Source: an uncultured Persicitalea sp. (lineage in GTDB: Bacteria; Bacteroidota; Bacteroidia; Cytophagales; Spirosomataceae). Taken from it: DNA of 6,051 nt. Numbering within the stretch: position 1 is the first letter of the stretch; each line of letters begins with the position of its first letter. The DNA is taken from NCBI GenBank assembly GCA_950075905.1, contig CATMVR010000334.1:1-6051 (forward strand), written 5' to 3'. This document shows, one piece after another, positions 1 to 6,051 of this stretch. A model generated the notes under the pieces. The model saw only the letters and a program-made list of their open reading frames with translations. It made no database searches and had not been told where the DNA came from. Made by a program: the position numbers and the translations under genes.

Positions 1-997
1 CCGAGAACAGGAAACTCTCCCCGCTGGTTCCTTTGTCGGATTCCGGCAGGTGCAGCCACCGGCACGTCACTGCGGCTGGTCTGTAAACTTTGTCGGGTTT
101 TTGAAGGCGGGTAATGCCGAAGCTATCGCGGTGCAGCAGGTTCAACACGCCCAGTTCTTCGAGGTAGTGCAGGTACTCTACTACGGAACCACGGGTGGCT
201 TGCAGCATTTCACTGAGTTTACTGATGTTAGGTTTGAACGGGACACTCTCCGCCAGCACCACAAGCAATTGCTTGATCTTATCTACCGTAGCATAGCTGA
301 CACCGTAGACCGCAGGCAGGTCCAATTCCAAACTCAGCCGGATCGTTTCGGTCAGCTTTTGGCCGTATACAGCCGTATTTTCCAGAAAATAAGGGTAGTA
401 GCCATACTGCCAATAATTGCTCAGGTGCGCTAGCGGCTTCACATCGGCGGTCAGCTCGGTAGCCAGCTCAGTATGATGGGACAACAACTCGTCCAGGGCA
501 AGCCGGGGCCAGGAGGCAATGTCTTGAATCTGCAAAAACTCCCGAAACGATAGCCCGTGCAGCGTGTACATCACCGCCCGGCGGCTGAGGTCACCCTTGC
601 TGCGTTCGAGGTGCATGATGGACGAGCCCGTAAAAACGATGCGCAGATCCGGGTGGTCATCGTACAGGCTTTTTATTTCCTGCGACCAATTGGTGTAGCG
701 GTGTACTTCGTCGAGCATGAGCAACTTCCCGCCTTTTTGCACGAACTCCGTACCCATATCGTACAGACGATGCGCGCTGAAGTACAGATCATCCAGACTC
801 ACATACAGGGTTTGACCCATAGGAAGCGGGTTCAGTTTGAGGTATTGCAGCAGCAAGGTGGTTTTGCCCGCGCCCCGCGCGCCTTTGATACCGATCAGCC
901 GATTGCCTTGCCAATCAATCTCATGGATTTTTTCCCGGACAAATTCTGTGGCGGTACGCTGGAGTTTGGGAAGGTACCTGGTGAAGAGAATGTCCAT
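1..997 (-). CDS. AAA+ ATPase, DUF4143 / COG1373-like (partial, 3' end off window)
   Basis: The visible 332 residues match the predicted AAA+ ATPase family that carries a C-terminal DUF4143 region. Walker A is GARGAGKT (residues 39-46). Walker B is LLMLDEVHRY (92-101). A sensor-1-like stretch VFTGSS follows (121-126), then SRR (138-140), where the arginine finger is expected. A winged-helix-like segment spans about 258-290 (SKLSEMLQATRGSVVEYLHY). Family members are usually near 380-400 residues, so roughly 50-70 residues lie beyond the left edge. The start is the first ATG after an in-frame TAG seven codons upstream; no Shine-Dalgarno box is seen. The family's cellular role is poorly defined, and it is probably cytoplasmic. 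It lies 156 bases from the propeller gene behind its own promoter-like box, so it is probably not part of the sulfatase operon. Residues 306-318 do not resemble the family and may reflect frameshifts, so the gene could be decaying. Confidence 0.85.
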   Translation of the reverse strand, partial: MDILFTRYLPKLQRTATEFVREKIHEIDWQGNRLIGIKGARGAGKTTLLLQYLKLNPLPMGQTLYVSLDDLYFSAHRLYDMGTEFVQKGGKLLMLDEVHRYTNWSQEIKSLYDDHPDLRIVFTGSSIMHLERSKGDLSRRAVMYTLHGLSFREFLQIQDIASWPRLALDELLSHHTELATELTADVKPLAHLSNYWQYGYYPYFLENTAVYGQKLTETIRLSLELDLPAVYGVSYATVDKIKQLLVVLAESVPFKPNISKLSEMLQATRGSVVEYLHYLEELGVLNLLHRDSFGITRLQKPDKVYRPAAVTCRWLHLPESDKGTSGESFLFS

Positions 998-1031
998 GAG
1001 CGGTTCAGTTTGTGGCTAAAAGCCTCGAATT

Positions 1032-1047
1032 GTTTTTTATAAAAAAC
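1032..1047. repeat. Perfect 16-base palindrome, possible operator
   Basis: GTTTTTTATAAAAAAC reads identically on both strands. It sits directly downstream of the predicted -7 box of the ATPase gene, where a repressor would block initiation. A near-copy starts 33 bases away at 1065. It has too little G+C to act as an ordinary intrinsic terminator hairpin. Confidence 0.4.
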
Positions 1048-1054
1048 AAAAGTA
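1047..1054 (-). promoter_or_regulatory. Bacteroidota-type -7 box (TACTTTTG) upstream of the ATPase
   Basis: On the minus strand this reads TACTTTTG, an exact fit to the TAnnTTTG -7 consensus of Bacteroidota sigma factor promoters, 49 bases before the ATPase start codon. A TTTG lies 25 bases further upstream on that strand, somewhat far for the usual -33 element. The transcription start would fall inside or next to the palindrome at 1032-1047. Support is motif and position only; in such AT-rich DNA a chance match is possible. Confidence 0.45.
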
Positions 1055-1064
1055 GCATAAAAGT

Positions 1065-1080
1065 GTTTTCTGTAAAAAAC
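1065..1080. repeat. Imperfect copy of the 16-base palindrome
   Basis: GTTTTCTGTAAAAAAC shares 14 of 16 bases with the perfect palindrome at 1032-1047 and is followed by the same ACAAAA-type flank (CAAAA after the arm in both copies). The offset between copies is 33 bases, close to three helical turns. The two copies bracket the predicted -7 box. A paired operator is a reasonable reading but unproven; AT-rich drift could produce the same look. Confidence 0.35.
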
Positions 1081-1153
1081 AAAATTTAAACTAACTGAAA
1101 AGTAGAACAAACCAAAATAGGACTTCTACATACCTCCGGGGCAGACAATCAAA

Positions 1154-2392
1154 CTACCGGTACGGATTCTCGTACCAGATCACCCCCAACCCTTTGCTGT
1201 TGGGGCCGTAGTTTTCTTCGCAGATGAGCACGTCCAGATCGCCGTCCTGATCCAGGTCCAGGAGTTCGGCTTTGTCGTACTTGGCGTTGTGCACGCCCGA
1301 GATACTATGAAAGTGTACGCTAGCTTTGTGGAGATCTTTGCCATTGATCCAGGCGAGGCCGTTTTTTTCCAGCCCTATGGTTTCGGTGCTGTATACTATA
1401 TCCATCTCACCATCACCATTGATATCGCCTACCTCCACGGATTTGGGACGGCCGTAGTCGTCAGGGATGGAAATCCGGGTGGTTTCCTGCCAGCGCAGCC
1501 CCTGCTTGTCCTGACGTTTGAAGATGCGGATAGTTTGCTGCGTTTTTTCCGTCAGGATTACCTCCTCCACCCCATCGCCGTCGGTATCGGCCATACTCAT
1601 GAACATCACTTCCAGGCCTGCACCTCCGATCTCATGGCTGGTCCACGGGGCTTTCTGCGCTTCGCCGACACCCGGATTTTCGAGCCAGCAGGCACCGCGC
1701 CGGGCGCCCTGCCGGTCGGTGATCACAATGTCGTGATCGCCATCCCCGTCCATATCCCGAAACAGGATGGACATGATCCAGCCCGCGGGCGTGATGGTAT
1801 GCCATTTCCATTGGGCCAGATTACGGGGCGAGGCTGGTGCTTCAAACCAGCCCACTTCGGCTTTTTTGTCCTTCCCTCCGGCGACCAGGTCCGGGCCGTT
1901 TTTACCATCAAGCTGCAAAGGCCAGGCGTACATCCACATCATACGGTCCACGGAAGCGGGTAGTACCTCCTGCCGCCACTGCGTGGGATCGAGTAAGTTT
2001 TCAGGAGGTGCCCAGTGCACAAGTATTTTCTCGGAGCCTTTCTCCGCACAGCTCAGTATTTCCAGCCGTCCGTCGCCATCCAAATCAGCAAAAACGGCAT
2101 CTTCCACGCTGGGAGTAGCACCCACCGTCACGGCGGGCCAGGGGGCTTTCACATGGGTTTTGCCAGGGTGCAGGTACAGGCGGGTTTGGTTCCCTTCCTC
2201 CCAGCCCGTCACGATGTCGGGCAGGCCATCGCCATTGATATCGGCCAGTTTAACGCCGTCGGCCCCGGTAGAAGACGAGTCGATGGTATGCCGCAGCCAG
2301 GGGCCAGACTGTGCGTAAACTCCAACTCCCCCAAGGCATAAAACTACCGACAGGAAGACCACAAGCTTTCTTTTCTGTTTCAAAACGAGCAT
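1154..2392 (-). CDS. Secreted FG-GAP/VCBS-repeat beta-propeller protein
   Basis: This is a 412-residue protein with a type I signal peptide: basic KQKRK at 5-9, then a hydrophobic stretch, with likely cleavage after A27 in VYAQ. The mature part is a series of seven FG-GAP/VCBS repeats. Six carry calcium-loop DxDxDG-type motifs at about 51-59, 103-111, 213-221, 269-277, 323-331 and 379-387. A seventh, degenerate one (LDGKNGPD) is at about 161-168. Seven repeats fit one closed seven-blade propeller with no added catalytic domain. The ATG at 2392 lies 2 bases after the stop of the upstream sulfatase, implying translational coupling. A TTG at 2398, overlapping that stop, is an alternative start adding two residues. 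Related propellers occur with sulfatases in Bacteroidota and Planctomycetes. Binding of glycan or partner enzymes is inferred; no enzyme activity can be assigned. Confidence 0.9.
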   Translation of the reverse strand: MLVLKQKRKLVVFLSVVLCLGGVGVYAQSGPWLRHTIDSSSTGADGVKLADINGDGLPDIVTGWEEGNQTRLYLHPGKTHVKAPWPAVTVGATPSVEDAVFADLDGDGRLEILSCAEKGSEKILVHWAPPENLLDPTQWRQEVLPASVDRMMWMYAWPLQLDGKNGPDLVAGGKDKKAEVGWFEAPASPRNLAQWKWHTITPAGWIMSILFRDMDGDGDHDIVITDRQGARRGACWLENPGVGEAQKAPWTSHEIGGAGLEVMFMSMADTDGDGVEEVILTEKTQQTIRIFKRQDKQGLRWQETTRISIPDDYGRPKSVEVGDINGDGEMDIVYSTETIGLEKNGLAWINGKDLHKASVHFHSISGVHNAKYDKAELLDLDQDGDLDVLICEENYGPNSKGLGVIWYENPYR

Positions 2393-2394
2393 GG

Positions 2395-3927
2395 TCAATC
2401 CTGGTTTGTATTGGCCGAAGTGGGGCGGGTTTTGCTTTGCCGTATCCTGTTTAGCAGTTCAGTCATTTCCTTTACTTTTTCGGGATACTTCTGGTACACG
2501 TCTTCCGTTTCGGCCAGATCACTTTCCAGGTTATAGAGCTGACCCGTCGGTTGGCCGGGCGTGGGCTTGATTACCTTCGGTTCGGTAAATCCACCCGAAC
2601 CCAGCCCTTCAATGAGCTTCCAGGGGCCCTGCCGGATGGCGTAGTAGCCGTTGGAAGCGCTGTGCACCACGGCGGGCTGCCTGGGAACCGTTTTGGCCTT
2701 GCCCAGCAAAACGGGCAGGATGCTGTAACTATCCTCCACGCTATTTTCGGGAAAAGGAATATTCAGGATATCCGCCGTAGTAGCCAGCAAATTAGCCAGC
2801 GTGGTGGTAGCTCCACTCACGGAGTTGGCTTCTACTTTTCCCGGCCAGCGCACGATAAAAGGTACCCGGTGTCCGCCTTCGTAGGCATCGCCCTTCATGC
2901 CGCGCAGCGCGCCAGCGGCCCGGTGCCCAAACCGCTCGCTGAACGCCGGACGCCAGAAGGGACCGTTGTCGCTGGTAAAAAAGACTACCGTGTTTTCGGC
3001 CATACCCAGGCTGTCGAGGGTACGCAGCACGCGCCCTACTTCGGCGTCTACCATCTGCACAAAGTCGCCGTACTCACCCGCTGCCGATTGGCCCCGGTAG
3101 TCGTCGGTGGGCATCCAGGGGGTATGCGGGGCGGCCAGCGCCAGGTAGAGGAAGAAAGGCTTTTCTTTGGTTTGTTTTTTTAGAAAGTCGTTGGCTTTGT
3201 TGACAAAGGTGGGGAGTACCCCAAAGAAGTCAAACGAAGGGGCCATAGCCCCCTCCCGCCAGAAAGGCCCGGTATAGCCCGAATTGAGGCTGCTGCCTTC
3301 GGTGTAGGCGGTGGGCAACTCCGTGAGTCGGTCGTTTTCGAGGTATACGTAGGGCGGCATGTCCAGCGAGGCGGGCAGGAAAAAGGTGTAGTCGAATCCC
3401 CGCGTCGTGGGGCCGTTTTTGGGAGCTTGGGAATAATCAATGTGACTCGGATCCATGTCATTTTTTATGCCGTAGAGCGGGTCATTTTCCAGACTGGCGT
3501 AGGCTGGTTTTGATATCCAGTCCACGCCCAGGTGCCACTTGCCTACCATGCCGGTGTTGTAGCCTTCGTTTTTCAAAAGTTTTGCTACTGTCAGGCGGGC
3601 GGGCTCGATGAGGCTGCGGCTATACCCCCGTAATACCCCCTGCGGCAAACGGCTGCGCCAGGGGTAGCGGCCCGTCATGAGGGCGTAGCGCGTGGGCGTA
3701 CACACCGAAGACGGCGAGTGGGCGTCCGTGAAGCGCATGCCTTCGGCAGCGAGGCGGTCAAGGTTGGGGGTTTTTATTTTTCCATCGGGATTGAAGGCGG
3801 CAATATCCCCATAGCCCAGGTCGTCGGCCAGGATGTACACTATGTTGGGCGGCTGGTCGGTGGAGGAGTGGGGTTTGGTGCAGGCGAGGGTAAAGAGGCA
3901 GATGGCCAGGAATAGAAGGTTTTTCAT
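2395..3927 (-). CDS. Type I sulfatase (arylsulfatase-like), predicted lipoprotein
   Basis: This 510-residue protein belongs to the formylglycine-dependent S1 sulfatases, which hydrolyse sulfate esters. The N-terminus is a lipoprotein signal with lipobox TLAC, lipidated Cys16. Active-site elements appear in family order: metal ligands D35-D36 (ILADDLGYGD), nucleophile motif CTPTR (76-80, Cys76 becomes formylglycine), KWHLG (130-134), APHTP (His268), TSDNG (D320-N321), and RGMKGDAYEGG with Lys345. The C-terminal subdomain, from about 398 to the end, contains the usual GYYAIRQGPWKLI strand. Length and residues look complete, so it should be active once matured; no maturation enzyme is in the window. 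No acidic surface-export signal follows Cys16, so a periplasm-facing anchor is as likely as surface display. It is tightly coupled to the downstream propeller gene. The substrate is probably a sulfated polysaccharide or oligosaccharide; the exact linkage cannot be told from sequence alone. Confidence 0.95.
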   Translation of the reverse strand: MKNLLFLAICLFTLACTKPHSSTDQPPNIVYILADDLGYGDIAAFNPDGKIKTPNLDRLAAEGMRFTDAHSPSSVCTPTRYALMTGRYPWRSRLPQGVLRGYSRSLIEPARLTVAKLLKNEGYNTGMVGKWHLGVDWISKPAYASLENDPLYGIKNDMDPSHIDYSQAPKNGPTTRGFDYTFFLPASLDMPPYVYLENDRLTELPTAYTEGSSLNSGYTGPFWREGAMAPSFDFFGVLPTFVNKANDFLKKQTKEKPFFLYLALAAPHTPWMPTDDYRGQSAAGEYGDFVQMVDAEVGRVLRTLDSLGMAENTVVFFTSDNGPFWRPAFSERFGHRAAGALRGMKGDAYEGGHRVPFIVRWPGKVEANSVSGATTTLANLLATTADILNIPFPENSVEDSYSILPVLLGKAKTVPRQPAVVHSASNGYYAIRQGPWKLIEGLGSGGFTEPKVIKPTPGQPTGQLYNLESDLAETEDVYQKYPEKVKEMTELLNRIRQSKTRPTSANTNQD

Positions 3928-3948
3928 AGTGTTTACTTCAATTATTTA

Positions 3949-4054
3949 TTTTTAACCACGGAGTTTAAGGAGTTTTCCACAGAGTACCTCAGAGTTTGTT
4001 CCTATTCTCAGTGCAACTCTGTGCCAAACTCATAATTACTCTGTGGTTTAAAAA
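3949..4054. repeat. 106-base imperfect inverted repeat of ~11-base CCACAGAG-type units
   Basis: The left arm (3949-3994) and the right arm (4007-4054) are imperfect reverse complements around a ~12-base loop. The outer ends are TTTTTAACCAC and GTGGTTTAAAAA. Each arm is itself a run of about four units stepping by 10-11 bases. On the left they are CCACGGAG, AAGGAG, CCACAGAG and CTCAGAG; the right arm read in reverse gives CCACAGAG, TATGAG, GCACAGAG and CACTGAG. It fills most of the spacer between the two sulfatase genes and would form a long hairpin in RNA, possibly tuning read-through or mRNA stability. Similar CACAGAG-type intergenic repeats are, as I recall, scattered in several bacterial genomes, so this may be a dispersed non-coding element. 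No open reading frame lies within it. Confidence 0.75.
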
Positions 4055-4061
4055 CCGACCC

Positions 4062-5504
4062 TCAATCCTCCAGTTTCTCTTTCACCAGCGCCTTTCCGGC
4101 ATAGGCAGTCAGCAGACCGGGGTTATGCTGTTTGATATAGTTCAAAAGACGGGCATCCAGCGTCTTTACTTTGGCGGGAGACTTTTTTGCCAGATCAATC
4201 AGTTCGCCCTTGTCATTACTCAGATCGTACAGTTCGGTTGTACCCGTTTTCCAAAACCGGATCAATTTATCATTCCCCGAAATAATGGCTGAGTGCGGGT
4301 AGCCATTGTTGTAGCGGTGAAAGTAGAAGTCTTTGGTAGGCCGGTTCACGGTACCTCTGCCCCCGTTTTTCAGCAAAGCCACGAAGCTCCCGCCATCCCG
4401 GTCTTTTTCGTTCTGCCCGGTACCTCCGGCCAGTTCGGCGAAGGTGGGGAGCAAATCCCAGCCAATGACGGGTACGTTGCACTCGCTCCCCGCCTTGATG
4501 CCCGGCCCCATGACCATGAAGGGTACCCGGATGCCGCCTTCGTAGAGTACCCATTTGCCACCCCGCAGGGGGTAGTTGCGCATCGGTGCTTCGAACTCGG
4601 AGGGGTGATCCAGCCGGTTTTTGACCGGGGGTAAAAACTCCACCGCGCCATTATCGGCCATGAGGAATATATAGGTATTGTCCGCGATGCCCAGTTTCTC
4701 TACCTGGTCCAGGATCTCACCCACCCCCGCATCGAGGTCAAAGAGCATACCCGCCCAGGCCGGATTGGCGTGTCGAGTCCCCTCCTTCTTTTTGGTAAAG
4801 TAGTCGAGGGTAGACTGCCTGGTTTCCATATTGACGTGGGTGGCGTAGTGCGAAATTTGCAGGTAGAAGGGAGTCTGAGCGGCCGTTTGTTTTTTCATAA
4901 ATTCAATGGCCCGCTCCGTCAGCGTGTTGATTTTCTTGGGGTCTTCGGTCTGGTAGTGCTCATCCCACTTATCGCCTTTGACCTGCACCAGATTACCGTT
5001 GCCGTTGCGGGTATCGCCGTCGCTCAGGTCGTAGCCTACCTGCTCGGGTAAGATCTCCGCCCGGAAGTCCCACTTACCCAGGTGGACCGCCCGGTAGCGG
5101 GGATCAATGGCTTTGAGTACCTGCGGAATGGAGTGCGGGGCCTTCCCGCCCAGCTTGTACCTTTCTGGAAACTCTTCGTCGCCCTGCCGGATGGGCGTTT
5201 GGCCAAACTGAATGCTCCGACGGGTGGGCGAGCAGATAGCCGCCGGCGCGTAACCCCGCGTAAACCGCATGCCGGCGCGGGCAAAGCGGTCGAGGTTGGG
5301 GGTTTCGTAGTAGTCGCTGGCGGACTCGGGAATATCATTTTGCATCCGTGACGACAGGCACGTCCAGCCATGGTCATCGGTGAGGATAAAGATGATGTTG
5401 GGAGGTGCAGCCATCGCAGGACCCGCGGGTTGGCTACCGCTTCCTGCCAGCCAGCTACCGGCTAGTCCAAAAACAAGCACAACGAAGGATAGGGTAGTTT
5501 TCAT
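4062..5504 (-). CDS. Type I sulfatase (arylsulfatase-like), secreted
   Basis: This 480-residue S1 sulfatase has an N-terminal signal peptide (hydrophobic 5-20, Ala/Gly/Pro-rich to about 32) and no lipobox cysteine, so it is probably soluble in the periplasm. Active-site elements are D43-D44 (ILTDDHGW), CSPTR (91-95, Cys91 becomes formylglycine), HLGKWDFR (141-148), SHYATH with His223, MADNG (D284-N285), and RGGKWVLYEGGIRVPF with Lys317. The usual histidine of KWH is aspartate (D146), while the other expected residues are present. This may define a subfamily rather than a dead enzyme. It differs strongly from the neighbouring sulfatase and is not a recent tandem copy. The start is the ATG 29 bases after the upstream gene's stop, so co-transcription is likely. 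The substrate is inferred to be a sulfated glycan shared with the rest of the operon. A possible alternative is a sulfatase-superfamily hydrolase of different specificity. Confidence 0.94.
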   Translation of the reverse strand: MKTTLSFVVLVFGLAGSWLAGSGSQPAGPAMAAPPNIIFILTDDHGWTCLSSRMQNDIPESASDYYETPNLDRFARAGMRFTRGYAPAAICSPTRRSIQFGQTPIRQGDEEFPERYKLGGKAPHSIPQVLKAIDPRYRAVHLGKWDFRAEILPEQVGYDLSDGDTRNGNGNLVQVKGDKWDEHYQTEDPKKINTLTERAIEFMKKQTAAQTPFYLQISHYATHVNMETRQSTLDYFTKKKEGTRHANPAWAGMLFDLDAGVGEILDQVEKLGIADNTYIFLMADNGAVEFLPPVKNRLDHPSEFEAPMRNYPLRGGKWVLYEGGIRVPFMVMGPGIKAGSECNVPVIGWDLLPTFAELAGGTGQNEKDRDGGSFVALLKNGGRGTVNRPTKDFYFHRYNNGYPHSAIISGNDKLIRFWKTGTTELYDLSNDKGELIDLAKKSPAKVKTLDARLLNYIKQHNPGLLTAYAGKALVKEKLED

Positions 5505-5533
5505 GAGCGGGTCAAAAGGGGTTAGTACTATTT

Positions 5534-6051
5534 CTATTTCTGGCGTAGCACTTGCTGTACGGAAGCAGGTAGCTCTTCCTGGGCCTCCGCAAAACGAGGC
5601 TTCCCGCCACTGATTTCCACCAGTTTGGTAGTCTCAGGACTACTCCCGGCGTAGGTTTTCCCTTGCAGCTGTACCGAAGGCCCACGGATGGCAAAGGCCG
5701 TTTGGCCGTTGGCCTCGGTGATGTGTAGCTCAGCCGCCCCCTCAGCGGACAGGGCCGCCCGGATGCACCAGCCACCGATTTGCACCGTCACCCGACCGTC
5801 AGGATCGGTAGTAGAAGGGATGGTTTTCAAGGTACCACCGGGCCCTACCTCCACCACCGACAGAAACTTCATACGTCGGAATTTTACCCGATTGGTGGCT
5901 TTGAGGTGCCACTGCTGGTCGCCGTAGACAATTTCTTCGCCGTCCTCGTCTACCTTGCCAATGACGTTCACGGCCGGAATTTCGAACGTATCGGCCAGGG
6001 CCCAGGTTCCCGGCACGCTGCTCCACCCCCTCCCCTGCCCTACCGACTTTT
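5534..6051 (-). CDS. C-terminal part of a possible heparinase II/III-like lyase (partial, 5' end off window)
   Basis: The reading frame is open from the right window edge to a TAG at 5534-5536, giving 171 visible residues with no stop. It therefore enters from outside and is the 3' end of a longer gene; an internal GTG (at 6016) or ATG should not be taken as its start. The segment is beta-strand rich with no transmembrane stretch. Phrases such as DQQWHLKATNRVKFRRMKFLS (with one residue gap in similar proteins) and the strand-turn pattern resemble the C-terminal beta-sandwich of heparinase II/III-type polysaccharide lyases. That recognition is by eye and tentative. Its position just before two sulfatases fits an enzyme cleaving a sulfated, uronic-acid-containing polysaccharide. 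Another secreted carbohydrate-active enzyme ending in a beta-sandwich is possible. The catalytic domain is not in the window, so activity cannot be assessed. Confidence 0.6.
   Translation of the reverse strand, partial: KSVGQGRGWSSVPGTWALADTFEIPAVNVIGKVDEDGEEIVYGDQQWHLKATNRVKFRRMKFLSVVEVGPGGTLKTIPSTTDPDGRVTVQIGGWCIRAALSAEGAAELHITEANGQTAFAIRGPSVQLQGKTYAGSSPETTKLVEISGGKPRFAEAQEELPASVQQVLRQK

Noticed and set aside
557..1042. 161-codon plus-strand open frame
   Set aside because: It lies antisense to the ATPase gene, whose Walker A, Walker B and sensor motifs are unmistakable. The plus-strand peptide shows no recognisable domain and is explained by the few stops in GC-rich DNA.
998..1153. Intrinsic terminator for the propeller gene
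   Set aside because: There is no G+C-rich stem followed by a T run on the minus strand after 1154. The only hairpins are the AT-only palindromes, better explained as operator-like or AT-rich spacer.
1289..1963. 224-codon plus-strand open frame
   Set aside because: It is antisense to the FG-GAP repeats. Repeated GGTGATGGT-like loops read in reverse give a His/Ile/Val-rich pseudo-peptide with no family signature.
2551..3183. 210-codon plus-strand open frame
   Set aside because: It is antisense to the complete sulfatase with intact catalytic motifs; there is no independent start signal or domain.
3938..4066. TCAAT at 3938-3942 and 4062-4066 as a target-site duplication around the inverted repeat
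   Set aside because: The copies are not adjacent to the repeat ends (about 6 bases away on the left and 7 on the right), the right copy covers a stop codon, and a 5-base match is expected by chance.
2395..5504. The two sulfatases as a recent tandem duplication
   Set aside because: They share only the family motifs. Loops, the region around the second Lys motif, the KWH/KWD motif, signal type and C-terminal parts all differ, so they are distant paralogues.
973..5836. Repeated GGTACC hexamers (973, 2861, 4350, 4419, 4522, 5831)
   Set aside because: All lie inside genes and arise from codon choice, for example GTA CCY in the RVPF motif of both sulfatases and TAC CTT in the ATPase; there is no spacing pattern.

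Overview
The window looks like accessory carbohydrate-degradation DNA from a member of the Bacteroidota, probably a Cytophagales-type organism. This rests on four things: coding regions that look GC-rich next to very AT-rich spacers; A/T-rich leaders without Shine-Dalgarno boxes; a TAnnTTTG promoter-like box; and the gene content (type I sulfatases, an FG-GAP/VCBS propeller, and a DUF4143-type AAA ATPase). The taxonomic call is inference; no rRNA or housekeeping gene is present.

All five genes lie on the minus strand, so transcription runs from 6051 towards 1. In that order they are: (i) the C-terminal end of a gene entering from the right edge (5534-6051), possibly a heparinase II/III-like polysaccharide lyase; (ii) after 29 bases, a secreted type I sulfatase with CSPTR (4062-5504); (iii) a 134-base spacer largely filled by a 106-base imperfect inverted repeat built from ~11-base CCACAGAG-type units (3949-4054); (iv) a lipoprotein type I sulfatase with CTPTR (2395-3927); (v) a secreted seven-blade FG-GAP/VCBS propeller that starts 2 bases after the sulfatase stop (1154-2392); (vi) a 156-base AT-rich spacer with a promoter-like box and two operator-like palindromes; (vii) an AAA+ ATPase of the DUF4143 type running off the left edge (1-997).

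The first four genes read as part of a polysaccharide-utilization operon. A lyase-like enzyme and two dissimilar sulfatases would depolymerise and desulfate a sulfated glycan (glycosaminoglycan-like or algal) in the periplasm or at the cell surface, and the propeller protein may bind glycan or help assemble the complex. No SusC/SusD pair, regulator or formylglycine-generating enzyme lies in the window. The ATPase looks unrelated to the operon and has its own likely promoter. Its visible C-terminal end contains a scrambled stretch that suggests clustered small indels. I see no RNA genes, CRISPR arrays, transposases or intact insertion sequences. Nothing here clearly amounts to a new defence or mobile system; the most unexplained element is the 106-base repeat between the two sulfatase genes.
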